Of a DNA stretch of 64,000 nucleotides, positions 53,623 through 62,042 are shown in pieces. This DNA comes from Natrinema amylolyticus_A (GTDB lineage Archaea > Halobacteriota > Halobacteria > Halobacteriales > Natrialbaceae): positions 1 to 64,000 of the forward strand of contig NZ_JBHUDI010000010.1 of NCBI RefSeq assembly GCF_042678045.1. The letters run 5' to 3'. The stretch's first letter is position 1. Every line of letters starts with the position of its first letter. Below the pieces are notes generated by a model. The model was not told the DNA's origin and did no database searches. It was given only the letters and a program-made list of their open reading frames with translations. The translations under genes were made by a program, and so were the position numbers.

Positions 53623-54219
53623 ATGACGACCGATACCTGTCCCGCGTGGGACCCGGCACTGTGTGAGGGGACCCCCGAGTGTCCGCCCCGTTGTCCGCGG
53701 TTTATCGATCGCCACGGCGAGTCCGTCCTCGTCGTGCCGTCCTCGCCGTCGCATCTCGAGGGGCTCGTCTCGCTGTACGACGGCTATCCCACCACCCATC
53801 GGTCGATGGGACTCCCGCCGATCGGTCGCAGCTATATCGAAGACTGGCTCGAGCACCAGGTCGAGCGCGGTGTCGTCCTCGTCGCCGTCCACGATGGACA
53901 GCCCATCGGCCATGCGGCGTACGTCCCCCGCTCGAGCCCGGAGCCCCACTTCGTCGTGTTCCTCGATCCGGACTACCACAACCGTGGTATCGGAAACGAA
54001 CTCTGTCGGCACGTGATCGCTCGAGCCGCCGACGCCGGCCACGAGGCACTCGTACTCGACGTCGACCCGACGAACGAGCGGGCGATCTCCCTCTACCGTC
54101 GGCTGGGGTTCGAGACGGTCGAGCGAAACACGGGCGAGTTGCGGATGCGGCTATCGTTCGACGAACCGATCGTCGAGACCGTCCAGCTGCCGCCGGCTGA
54201 GCGACCGGCGAACGCGTAA
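53623..54219 (+). CDS. GNAT-family N-acetyltransferase with N-terminal cysteine cluster
   Basis: A 198-residue protein. The GNAT core runs from about residue 35, with the acetyl-CoA loop RGIGNEL in motif A and the AISLYRRLGFETVERN end. The first 27 residues carry C6, C14, C20 and C24, a possible metal site not usual in the family. Substrate unknown. ATG 53623 is selected because the frame upstream runs through the repeat. Confidence 0.8.
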   Translation: MTTDTCPAWDPALCEGTPECPPRCPRFIDRHGESVLVVPSSPSHLEGLVSLYDGYPTTHRSMGLPPIGRSYIEDWLEHQVERGVVLVAVHDGQPIGHAAYVPRSSPEPHFVVFLDPDYHNRGIGNELCRHVIARAADAGHEALVLDVDPTNERAISLYRRLGFETVERNTGELRMRLSFDEPIVETVQLPPAERPANA

Positions 54220-54376
54220 GCGGCGTCCGTGACACCGATATCGGCGACGTTACTCTGGCATTCGTCTCGAGTCCCCGCTCCTCGACCGCCGCACTGGACA
54301 CAGGGCGTGGCTCGGCTCGGCGTTCCCGGCCGGAGCGGAACGATAAAACCGTGCCCGCACCGATACCTACGACAGC

Positions 54377-54901
54377 ATGAGTGACGACCCACCGAATTGG
54401 GACTTCAAAGATCGGGATATCGCGATTCTCACCGAGCTCGCCGACGACCCGCAGCTGTCCTCGCGGGAACTCACCCAGGTGCTCGAGGAGAAGTACGATA
54501 TCGACGTCTCCCACGTCACCGTTAGCGAGTCGATCCGGCGGATGCGCGACGAGGGGGTCTTCCGCGAGGCGATCATCCCGAACGAGGAGTACTACATCTT
54601 CGCGCTGTTCGAATTCAAGTTCAACACCGAACACTTCGCCGACCACTGGCGTGCCGCGATGGAGGACATCAGAGCGGACAAACATACCCTGTTTTTCTTC
54701 CTCGCCGACGGGGAGTACCAGTGGAAGACGATCATGATGTTTCGCGACCGGCAGGAAGTCCCCCTGTGGATCCACGAGTGTTACTCGAAACACGGCAAGG
54801 TCATCGAGAACATTCGTAACTCGGCGGTCCACAACGTCCTCAAGTTCCAGACCGATCCCCAGATCTACGAGGACCTCGGGAAAGAACGCAGTGAGCGGTG
54901 A
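54377..54901 (+). CDS. Winged-helix transcriptional regulator (Lrp/AsnC-like)
   Basis: A 174-residue protein. The N-terminal 60 residues form a helix-turn-helix (DRDIAILTELADDPQLSSRE, then VSHVTVSESIRRMRDEGV). The C-terminal domain is not a typical RAM domain; it has FALFEFKFNTEHF and TLFFFLADGEYQWKTIMMF, suggesting a haloarchaeal subfamily. It converges with the kinase-fold gene 26 bp away, and may control that cluster. Confidence 0.8.
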   Translation: MSDDPPNWDFKDRDIAILTELADDPQLSSRELTQVLEEKYDIDVSHVTVSESIRRMRDEGVFREAIIPNEEYYIFALFEFKFNTEHFADHWRAAMEDIRADKHTLFFFLADGEYQWKTIMMFRDRQEVPLWIHECYSKHGKVIENIRNSAVHNVLKFQTDPQIYEDLGKERSER

Positions 54902-54926
54902 CGCCCCTTCTGATCCTCCGAACCAG

Positions 54927-55988
54927 CTATAACGGCTCGTCGCCGTCGATAATTCGCTTCGCCCGTGCGGCCAGCGCCGGCACGCGGTCGCGCATCTTCG
55001 GATACATGGGATCGTCGCTGTTGCCCTCGAGATACCGCCGGAAGAACATCTCGCCGAGGCTCGCCAGTTTGTAGACGGCCAGCGCGCGGTAGAACCGCTC
55101 GTGTTCGAGCTCGTAACCGGTTCGGTCCTCCCAGCGTGCGACCAGGTCGGTTCGACTCGAGTAGCCCGGCCGCTCCATAAAGCGAGACGTGAGTTCGGGA
55201 ATCGACGGGTCGGGATCTTTGGCGTCGCGCCAGTACGAGAGCATCCAGCCGAGGTCCGCGCGCGGATCGCCGAGCGTTGCCATCTCCCAGTCGAAGACGC
55301 CGACGAGCTCCGGCGGCGTTCCCGGCGCGAACATGACGTTGTCGAGCTTGTAGTCCCCGTGGACGAGCGTCTGCGGATGGGTTTCGGGGACGGTGTTTTG
55401 GAGCCAGTCGCCGACCTCGTGGAGGATCGGCACCGCCCGTTCGTCTTCGGTGACCTCGAACGCCCACGAGAGCTGTTTCCCCCAGCGGTCGACCTGTCGC
55501 TGGGTGTATCCTGCGGGGCGGCCGAACTCGCCGAGCCCGACCGCCTCGTAGTCCAGGTTGTGGATCGCCGCCAGCGTGTCGACGAGTTCCTCGCCGATCC
55601 GCTCGCGGTGATTGGGGTCGGCGAATCGCTCGGGTTCGTCTTCCCGGAGGACGTCGCCCTCGAGTCGTTCCATCACGTAGAAGTCGCTGCCGATGACGTC
55701 GTGGTCCTCGCAGGCGAGAACCGGAGTCGGAACCGGGACGTCGGTGTCGGCGACTGCCTCGAGCACGCGATACTCGCGGAGGACGTCGTGGGCTGTCTCG
55801 GCTGTTTCGCCCGGTGGCGGCCGTCGGATGACGAACGTGCGATCATCCCAGGTGACGAACAGCGTCTCGTTCGAGTGTCCCTCCTGGTGATGCGTGATCT
55901 CGTAGTCGTCGACCTCGCCGAGATGTGGTTCCAGGTACGCGACCAGTGCATCCTCGTCGACGAGCCGCTCGTAGTAGGTCTCACTCAT
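54927..55988 (-). CDS. Phosphotransferase of the ACAD10/11 aminoglycoside-kinase-like group
   Basis: A 353-residue kinase-fold protein. The catalytic loop is HGDYKLDN (H210, D212, N217) and the metal Asp is D233 in DWEMATLGDP. The beginning (HHQEGHSNETLF, RRPPPGETAETAHDVLREYR) closely resembles the kinase domain of ACAD10/ACAD11, which phosphorylates 4-hydroxyacyl-CoA, rather than antibiotic kinases. The HAD gene 185 bp upstream on the same strand recalls the HAD-kinase pair of ACAD10. Confidence 0.85.
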   Translation of the reverse strand: MSETYYERLVDEDALVAYLEPHLGEVDDYEITHHQEGHSNETLFVTWDDRTFVIRRPPPGETAETAHDVLREYRVLEAVADTDVPVPTPVLACEDHDVIGSDFYVMERLEGDVLREDEPERFADPNHRERIGEELVDTLAAIHNLDYEAVGLGEFGRPAGYTQRQVDRWGKQLSWAFEVTEDERAVPILHEVGDWLQNTVPETHPQTLVHGDYKLDNVMFAPGTPPELVGVFDWEMATLGDPRADLGWMLSYWRDAKDPDPSIPELTSRFMERPGYSSRTDLVARWEDRTGYELEHERFYRALAVYKLASLGEMFFRRYLEGNSDDPMYPKMRDRVPALAARAKRIIDGDEPL

Positions 55989-56173
55989 GGTGTTCGCTGG
56001 AATGCGACGGGGATCGTCATTCGGTCACTCCCCTCGTGCAACATGCCATGTAGTACCACAACTACGCTGACGACCGAAATAGTTGCGTCTTCTCGCATAC
56101 CGTAGAACGGTCACGTGTGCGACAGTCCTTATCCAGCCGTGGTGATCGAGCGCGACGAGAGAGCGCGTCGTCG

Positions 56174-56890
56174 TCACGCCGTATCCGGTCGCTCCCCCTC
56201 GAGAATCTCGAGGACCTCCTCGGGAGCGTCGATCCGATAGGAGACGGCGGGGCCATCGTCGGCGCCGAAGGCCACGCCGCACATTCCTACCTCGGCGGCA
56301 CCCTTCACGTCGTGTGTGTACCGGTCACCGATCATCAGCGAGCGCTCCGGCTCGGCGTCGGCTTTTGCGATGGCTGTCTCGAAGATAGCCGGGTCGGGCT
56401 TGGTCCGACCGACTTCTTCGGAGGTGGTAATCGAGTCGAGGTGCTCACAAACGCCGAATTCCTCGAGCATGGCTCGTCCTTCCGCGTCGTCGATATCGCT
56501 GACGACGCCGACGTGGATGTCTCGCTCGGCCAGTCGCCCGATCGTCTCGGGAGCACCCGAGACCGGCTCGAGTGACGACCGGACGTGCTCGTATAACCGT
56601 GGTTGCCACTCATTTCGGGGCACTTCCTCGCCGACGATCGCTGCGATGCCACGGTGGTAGCCCTCACGAGCAGCACGGAACTCGGTCCCGTCACGCTCGC
56701 GAAAGTAGTTCCCGACCGTCGTCTGCCACGTGTCGATGGCCGTCTCGAGCGTCGTTTCGACATCGTGGCGCTCGAGGAGACTCGCGACGAACTCGGTGTG
56801 TGCTCGCTGGACGGAGTCGAGCGCGAGGATGACGCCGCCGATGTCCCAGAAGACGGCCTCCCAGTCGTGAGTCGACTCGCACCCATTCAT
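56174..56890 (-). CDS. HAD-superfamily hydrolase (YihX/ACAD10-type)
   Basis: A 238-residue protein. Motif I is FWDIGGVI: the nucleophile D16 is kept and the second Asp is Gly18, as in the DxGGV/DLGNV group that includes YihX and the HAD domain of ACAD10. Motif III/IV residues appear in GRTKPDP and MIGDRYTHD. ATG 56890 fits the family start. Transcribed before the kinase-fold gene. Confidence 0.82.
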   Translation of the reverse strand: MNGCESTHDWEAVFWDIGGVILALDSVQRAHTEFVASLLERHDVETTLETAIDTWQTTVGNYFRERDGTEFRAAREGYHRGIAAIVGEEVPRNEWQPRLYEHVRSSLEPVSGAPETIGRLAERDIHVGVVSDIDDAEGRAMLEEFGVCEHLDSITTSEEVGRTKPDPAIFETAIAKADAEPERSLMIGDRYTHDVKGAAEVGMCGVAFGADDGPAVSYRIDAPEEVLEILEGERPDTA

Positions 56891-57030
56891 CGTCTCTGTC
56901 AGCGGCTGCGAGCCACTTAACGGTGTGGTGCTGGTGCCCACCCAGCTTTATTATCGCCGGACGGAAACGCAGGTGAAGGGACAGCAATGATAGTAAATCA
57001 CACGCAGATCGCAACCGCAGGTGACTATGG

Positions 57031-57807
57031 ATGAGTCTCGACCGGTTTCACGTCGACGGCGACGTCGCTATCGTTACCGGGTCCTCTAGTGGCATCGGGA
57101 AGGCGATCGCCCAGCGGTTCGCCGCGGACGGCGTCGACGTGGTCGTCTGCTCGCGCGACCAGGACCACGTCGAACCGGTCGCTACAGACATTACCGAGAG
57201 CGAGCGCCCCGGGCGAGCGCTGGCAGTCGAGTGTGACGTCACCGATCGCGACGCCGTCGACGCGCTCGTCGAAGCCACCGTCGAGGAGTTCGGCGGCATC
57301 GACGTACTGGTCAACAACGCCGGGGCCTCGTTTATCGCCGACTTCGACGACATCTCGCCGAACGGCTGGCAGACGATCGTCGACAGCAACCTCACCGGCA
57401 CGTATCACTGTACCCACGCGGCCGCGGAACCGTTGAAAGACGGTGGTGGCTCAGTGATCAACCTCGCGAGCGTCGCCGGCCAGCACGGTTCGCCGCTAAT
57501 GAGTCACTACGGTGCGGCCAAGGCAGCGGTGATCAACCTGACGACGACGCTGGCCGCCGAATGGGCTCCCGACGGCGTCCGGGTCAACTGCATCGCACCG
57601 GGGTTCGTCGCGACGCCGGGCGTCGAAAGTCAGATGGGCGTCTCGGCGGACAACATCGACCGCGAAGCGGTCGCGCGCCGCATCGGTACCGTCGAGGAAA
57701 TCGCCGACGTAGCACAGTTTCTCGCCAGCCCCGCCTCGTCGTACGTGCTCGGCGAGACCATCACGGCGCAGGGCGTCCCACGGATTCCCGAAGAGCACGA
57801 CGTCTGA
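57031..57807 (+). CDS. Classical SDR-family dehydrogenase/reductase
   Basis: A 258-residue oxidoreductase with all motifs: TGSSSGIG (16-23), NNAG (95-98), catalytic S147, Y160 and K164 (YGAAK), and the C-terminal GETITAQG. It resembles FabG and 3-hydroxyacyl-CoA type enzymes; substrate unknown. It is divergent from the HAD gene by 140 bp. A dispersed repeat begins in its stop codon. Confidence 0.9.
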   Translation: MSLDRFHVDGDVAIVTGSSSGIGKAIAQRFAADGVDVVVCSRDQDHVEPVATDITESERPGRALAVECDVTDRDAVDALVEATVEEFGGIDVLVNNAGASFIADFDDISPNGWQTIVDSNLTGTYHCTHAAAEPLKDGGGSVINLASVAGQHGSPLMSHYGAAKAAVINLTTTLAAEWAPDGVRVNCIAPGFVATPGVESQMGVSADNIDREAVARRIGTVEEIADVAQFLASPASSYVLGETITAQGVPRIPEEHDV

Positions 57808-57884
57808 GACGGGCTGTTGTCACTGTGTCCCGGTGCACCTGCGTGGTGGATCGCAGGTACGCCGGCATTGGCTGCCAGGCATCC
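57806..57884 (+). repeat. Dispersed intergenic repeat, copy B
   Basis: A 79-bp element starting in the TGA of the SDR gene, exactly as copy A starts in the TGA of the helicase gene. Its hairpin arms GGTGCACCTGC and GCAGGTACGCC keep partial pairing, with changes on both sides of the stem. Confidence 0.75.
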
Positions 57885-58063
57885 GCCTGAGTGTGTGAAC
57901 TGCCTGTCGACGACCCGAGTCACCGATCGACTGCGGGCAGTTCTCGAACGGTGTCGTCGTACGAGACGGAAGCCGGTTTCCAGTACAGCGACCGGATAAA
58001 CGGGATTTCGTTCGTCCCCGGTTTCCATACAACCAAATGGCTGTACGTCATCTGTGTCTGACG

Positions 58064-59065
58064 ATGACTGACAGAGACGTTCACCTTCCCGTCGCCGCAC
58101 AGCCGACGATCGACTCGATCGTCGACTACACGCAGGCGGCCGAGGACGCCGGCTACGACTGTGCGTGGCTCCCCGAGACGTGGGGTCGCGACGCCGTCAC
58201 CGTGCTGTCGGCGATGGCCGAGCGAACTGATTCGATCGACATCGGCTCGAGCATCCTCAACACCTACTCGCGGTCGCCGGCGCTGCTGGGCCAGACGGCG
58301 GCGACGCTCCAGGAACTTTCCGAGGGCCGGTTCCGGCTCGGACTCGGCCCGAGTGGCCCCGTCGTGGTCGAGAACTGGCATGGCGTCGAGTACGGGAACC
58401 CACTCAAGCGCACCCGTGAGACCGTCGAGATCGTCCGACAGGTCCTCTCGGGCGAGTCCGTCGACTACGACGGCGACGACTTCGAGCTGTCGGGTTTTCG
58501 GCTGCGCTGTGATCCGCCGGAAACGCCCCCTCCGATCGAGGTCACCGGCATGGGTCCCAAGGCGGTCGAACTCGCGGGCCGCTTTGCCGACGGCTGGCAC
58601 GGCATCATGCTCACTCCCGACGGTGCCCGCGACCGCCTTGAGGATATCGAACGCGGGGCCGAACTGGGCGGGCGCGATCCCGAGGCCGTGCAGGTCACGA
58701 CCGGCGTGACCTGCTGCGTGCTCGATGATACAGATCGCGCCCGCGAACTCGCGCGCCAGCACGTCGCCTTCTACGTCGGCGGCATGGGTACGTTCTACCG
58801 CGACTCCCTCGAACGACAGGGCTACGACGAGGCCATAGAGATCCACGACGCCTGGCAGGCAGGCGACCGCGACCGCGCGCTCGAACTCCTCGGTGACGAC
58901 CTGCTCGACGATCTCTGTGCCGTGGGCGAGCCCGAATCGGCTCGTGAGACCCTCGAGCGATACGAGGCCGTCGACGGGATCGACGCTATCGCCGTCAGCT
59001 TTCCACGCGGTGCGACCGAGGCTGAGATTCGCCAGACGATGGACGCGGTGGCACCAGATACCTGA
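58064..59065 (+). CDS. LLM-class F420-dependent oxidoreductase
   Basis: A 333-residue TIM-barrel protein of the bacterial luciferase/F420 family. Clear motifs include YDCAWLPETWGRDAVT, SILNTYSRSPALLGQTAATL and the glycine-rich RFRLGLGPSGP loop. It probably transfers hydride to or from coenzyme F420; the substrate is unknown. Starts at 58037 and 58064 are both possible; the latter begins MTDRDVHLPVAAQPTI and is preferred. It may act with the adjacent SDR. Confidence 0.85.
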   Translation: MTDRDVHLPVAAQPTIDSIVDYTQAAEDAGYDCAWLPETWGRDAVTVLSAMAERTDSIDIGSSILNTYSRSPALLGQTAATLQELSEGRFRLGLGPSGPVVVENWHGVEYGNPLKRTRETVEIVRQVLSGESVDYDGDDFELSGFRLRCDPPETPPPIEVTGMGPKAVELAGRFADGWHGIMLTPDGARDRLEDIERGAELGGRDPEAVQVTTGVTCCVLDDTDRARELARQHVAFYVGGMGTFYRDSLERQGYDEAIEIHDAWQAGDRDRALELLGDDLLDDLCAVGEPESARETLERYEAVDGIDAIAVSFPRGATEAEIRQTMDAVAPDT

Positions 59066-59165
59066 GCGCCGACGGTCGAACGGCGTCGGCTGCGGTGTGT
59101 TTTTCCGAAAGTGCGCTCGAGTCGACCCCGACAGCTACAAACCCCCGATCCTCTCAGTTCGTGGT

Positions 59166-60152
59166 ATGCCCGGCAAGGTGAGCCCGGACGACTTGCTCGA
59201 ACACGTCTTCGGCCGGACGGGAACGGCCGCCGCCGACGAGACAGTGCTACAGGGACCCGCGGATGGCGAGGATGCCGCCGGGATCGCGGTGCCCGGCTGC
59301 GACGAGACGCTCGTCGTCAGCTCCGATCCGATATCGCTTGCGGCCTCGCAGGTCGGCACGCTCGCCGTCCGTGTCGCCTGCAACGACGTCGCCGCCTCCG
59401 GTGCCGATCCGCGCTGGCTGACGGCCGTCATCATGCTCCCCGACGAGGACGCCCCGCTCGAGGAGATCACACGCGACCTCGACGTGGCCGCTCGAGACGT
59501 CGGCGCGTCGATCGTCGGCGGCCATTCGGAGTACGTCGACCAGCTCGAGCGCCCGCTGCTCTCGCTGACGGCGATGGGGATGACCGAGGCGTTCGTCCCG
59601 ACCCACGGGGCCGAACCCGGTGACAGCGTCGTGCTGACGAAAGCCGCCGGGATAGAGGGAACCGCCATTCTCGCGTCCGACTTCGGCGACGATCTCGGCG
59701 TCGACGATGCCATCTGCGAGCGCGCCGCGGGGTTCGTCGACGAGATCAGTATCGTCACCGACGGCCGCGCGATCCGCGAGTACGCCACCGCGATGCACGA
59801 CCCAACCGAAGGCGGCGTCGCCGCCGGCGCGCTCGAGATCGCCCGCGCCTCCGACGTTCGCCTCGAGATCGATCGCGACGCGGTGCCGGTTCGCGACGAG
59901 ACCGAGCAGCTATGCGCGGCGGCCGGCGTCGATCCGCTTCGGATCTTCGGCTCCGGGGCGTTGCTCGCGACCGTGCCGAGCGAGGCCGTCGACGACTGTC
60001 TCGAGTCGCTCGCCGAGGCGGGCCTCGAGGGGGCCGAAATCGGCACGGTTCAAGAGGGCGCGTTCGAACTGGTCCTCGACGGCGAGTCGATCACCGAGCC
60101 GATCGAAGACGATCTCTACCCGCTCTGGGAGGCGGCCGACGCCGAGGACTGA
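59166..60152 (+). CDS. AIR synthase-related protein (HypE-like)
   Basis: A 328-residue ATP-binding protein with the PurM/HypE/ThiL two-domain layout: SSDPISLAASQVG and VRVACNDVAASGADPRW in the first domain, and MHDPTEGGVAAGALEIARAS and FGSGALLATV in the second. HypE itself ends in a cysteine that carries the cyanide precursor; here the end is EDDLYPLWEAADAED with no cysteine, so a true hydrogenase role is unlikely, and no hydrogenase genes are near. It overlaps the convergent channel gene by 37 bp. Confidence 0.85.
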   Translation: MPGKVSPDDLLEHVFGRTGTAAADETVLQGPADGEDAAGIAVPGCDETLVVSSDPISLAASQVGTLAVRVACNDVAASGADPRWLTAVIMLPDEDAPLEEITRDLDVAARDVGASIVGGHSEYVDQLERPLLSLTAMGMTEAFVPTHGAEPGDSVVLTKAAGIEGTAILASDFGDDLGVDDAICERAAGFVDEISIVTDGRAIREYATAMHDPTEGGVAAGALEIARASDVRLEIDRDAVPVRDETEQLCAAAGVDPLRIFGSGALLATVPSEAVDDCLESLAEAGLEGAEIGTVQEGAFELVLDGESITEPIEDDLYPLWEAADAED

Positions 60153-61279
60153 CTGTCGGGCACGCCAGCCTCCAGCACCGCGTCGACGACGGTCTCGACG
60201 AGGACGGGATCGGGCGTAACGACGACGTCCGCGCCGTGACGAGTGAGCGATGCGCTCGAGTCGGACTCCGCGACGGCCACGATTCGGGCGTCGGTGAGCG
60301 ATCGTGCGGCGGCGACTACCCCGTCGGCGTCGGGCTCGACGGCCGCGACGAGAACTCCCTCACATCGCTCGAGGCCCGCTCGCTCGAGCGTGTCGCCGCC
60401 TGTCACCTCGCCGACGAACCTGCTGACGTTTTCTGGCAGGCTCGGCACTGCAGCCTCGTTCGTGACGACCGTGACCGACGCGTGTTTCGCAAGCCCCTCG
60501 ATTACGGGTGCGAGCGTCGCATCACCGTCGAGGACGGCGATCTGTGGAGCGTCTCCGTCCTCGGTGCCGCCGGCAGCATCGGTGTCGTTCGTCGTCATCG
60601 CGCGCCGGCCGGTTCGCTCGAGGTGCGCCTCGAGCGCGGGCTGGAACAGGCTACCGGCGGCTGCGGCGATGGTTGCGGGCCCGAGGATGGCGAGCGAGAT
60701 AGCGAAGAGGCGTCCCGGATCGGTGGCCGCGTGGACGTCGCCGTAGCCGACCGTACTCGCGGTGACGACGGTGAAGTAGATCGCGTCGACGACCCCTTCG
60801 ACGCCGTCGAACTGCCTGCGGAGCGTGTACGCCCCGGCGGTGCCGTAACAGAACACGCCGACGAGCGCCAGCAGCGCCCCGACCTGGGTCGCGGTGAAGT
60901 GACTCGAGCGGCCGAACCGTTCGCTCGTAGCGACGAGAACGACGAGGCCGCCGACGGAGAGGACGACGAGGGGCACCGAGACCAGTCGGAACTGGACGAT
61001 GCCGTGAGCCGCAGATAACCCGACGAGGACGACGGCGGCGACGAACGCGATCCGGTAGCCGCGGCGCATTCCCCACGCGGCGACGAGCAACGCGAAGCCG
61101 ACGATGGTGCCGCTGAACTCCGCGGCCGATTGCAGCGTCTCGACGACTCCAGCCCCCTCGACGGCGGGTTCCGTGAGGATCGCGACGACGCCGGTCGCGA
61201 TCGACGTCAGCGCGATGGCGACGACGATCCAGACCGCGGCCCGAACGCCGGGTCGACGCGGGTGTACGGAGTCGGACAT
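60116..61279 (-). CDS. Potassium channel with C-terminal TrkA-N-like domain
   Basis: A 387-residue protein with about six membrane helices. The selectivity filter TVGYGD is at 176-181 before the last helix. The cytosolic part, from about residue 235, is Rossmann-like (IAVLDGDATLAPVIEGLAKH, FVGEVTGGDTLERAGL), an RCK/TrkA-N-type gating domain with a degenerate GxGxxG. A window-wide theme is K+ transport (see KhtT/KhtU). Overlaps the AIR synthase gene by 37 bp, convergently. Confidence 0.87.
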   Translation of the reverse strand: MSDSVHPRRPGVRAAVWIVVAIALTSIATGVVAILTEPAVEGAGVVETLQSAAEFSGTIVGFALLVAAWGMRRGYRIAFVAAVVLVGLSAAHGIVQFRLVSVPLVVLSVGGLVVLVATSERFGRSSHFTATQVGALLALVGVFCYGTAGAYTLRRQFDGVEGVVDAIYFTVVTASTVGYGDVHAATDPGRLFAISLAILGPATIAAAAGSLFQPALEAHLERTGRRAMTTNDTDAAGGTEDGDAPQIAVLDGDATLAPVIEGLAKHASVTVVTNEAAVPSLPENVSRFVGEVTGGDTLERAGLERCEGVLVAAVEPDADGVVAAARSLTDARIVAVAESDSSASLTRHGADVVVTPDPVLVETVVDAVLEAGVPDSQSSASAASQSG

Positions 61280-61374
61280 AGCGACTCCACACCGCCGACG
61301 GCGGTAAATCCCTGGTCGACTTTCGCTTCTCGAGGCCATGTCCTGCGCGAATTCGCCTGCACGAGTCTTTTGAT

Positions 61375-61393
61375 CGTGACACTATTTGTCACG
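61375..61393. promoter_or_regulatory. Perfect inverted repeat at the start of a small gene
   Basis: CGTGACA (61375-61381) and TGTCACG (61387-61393) flank CTATT. It lies two bases before the ATG at 61396 and just after a TATA-like TCTTTTGAT (about 61366-61374), where a bound protein would block initiation. Candidate operator. Confidence 0.55.
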
Positions 61394-61395
61394 GT

Positions 61396-61596
61396 ATGGC
61401 GACAATCGCGTACGAGACGCCCGATGGCACCACCGAGGAAGCGATCGACGCCGAGCACATCACGGACTCGGGGAAGGTACAAGGCGTTCGGCTCAGACTC
61501 GAGGACGAGGGGTTCGTCCACGTACCGTACACCCGGCTGTACTGGATCCGAATGAGCGAGGACGAGGGGACGGTGGACTACTCCGCACGGTCGTAG
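61396..61596 (+). CDS. Small protein of unknown function
   Basis: A 66-residue soluble protein that looks like a small beta-barrel: MATIAYETPDGTTEEAID, VQGVRLRLEDEGFVHVPYTRLYWI. Not recognised. The palindrome just before its ATG indicates regulated expression. Confidence 0.6.
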   Translation: MATIAYETPDGTTEEAIDAEHITDSGKVQGVRLRLEDEGFVHVPYTRLYWIRMSEDEGTVDYSARS

Positions 61597-61724
61597 CGTC
61601 GGGTAATTGGCCGGTCGAATTCGCTATCAAATCGCCGTCGAGTGGGCGAACTTCGATTTCTGTCCAGTCATTGTTCAGCGCCGACACGACAATATTAATG
61701 TAGAATGTGGAACAAATAGATGCC

Positions 61725-62039
61725 ATGGAGTTCGTCACCACTGAAACGGTCCCCGGCCGCGAGACGAAGGAGGCGCTCGGAATCGCGCGCGGTAACACGG
61801 TCAAGGCTCGAAACGTGGGTCGAGACATTACACAGTCCATCCGAAATATCACCGGAGGCGAACTCAAAGCGTACTCCGAACTGCTGACCGACGCCCGCGA
61901 CGAAGCACTCTCACGCATGGCCGACGACGCTGAATCGATGGGCGCCGATGCGGTCGTCAACGTTAGACTGGAGAGTTCGGAGATCGCAAACGGCGGCTCC
62001 GAAGTGATCGCCTATGGCACGGCCGTGCGTCTCGACTGA
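61725..62039 (+). CDS. YbjQ-family (UPF0145) protein
   Basis: A 104-residue protein of the YbjQ/UPF0145 family, sometimes called heavy-metal-binding without direct proof. The core is TTETVPGRETKEALGIARGN, ELKAYSELLTDARDEAL and MGADAVVNVRLESS. Relatives form pentamers. ATG 61725 starts MEFVTTETV; a TATA-like CAATATTAATG lies about 30 bp upstream. Confidence 0.85.
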   Translation: MEFVTTETVPGRETKEALGIARGNTVKARNVGRDITQSIRNITGGELKAYSELLTDARDEALSRMADDAESMGADAVVNVRLESSEIANGGSEVIAYGTAVRLD

Positions 62040-62042
62040 GTG

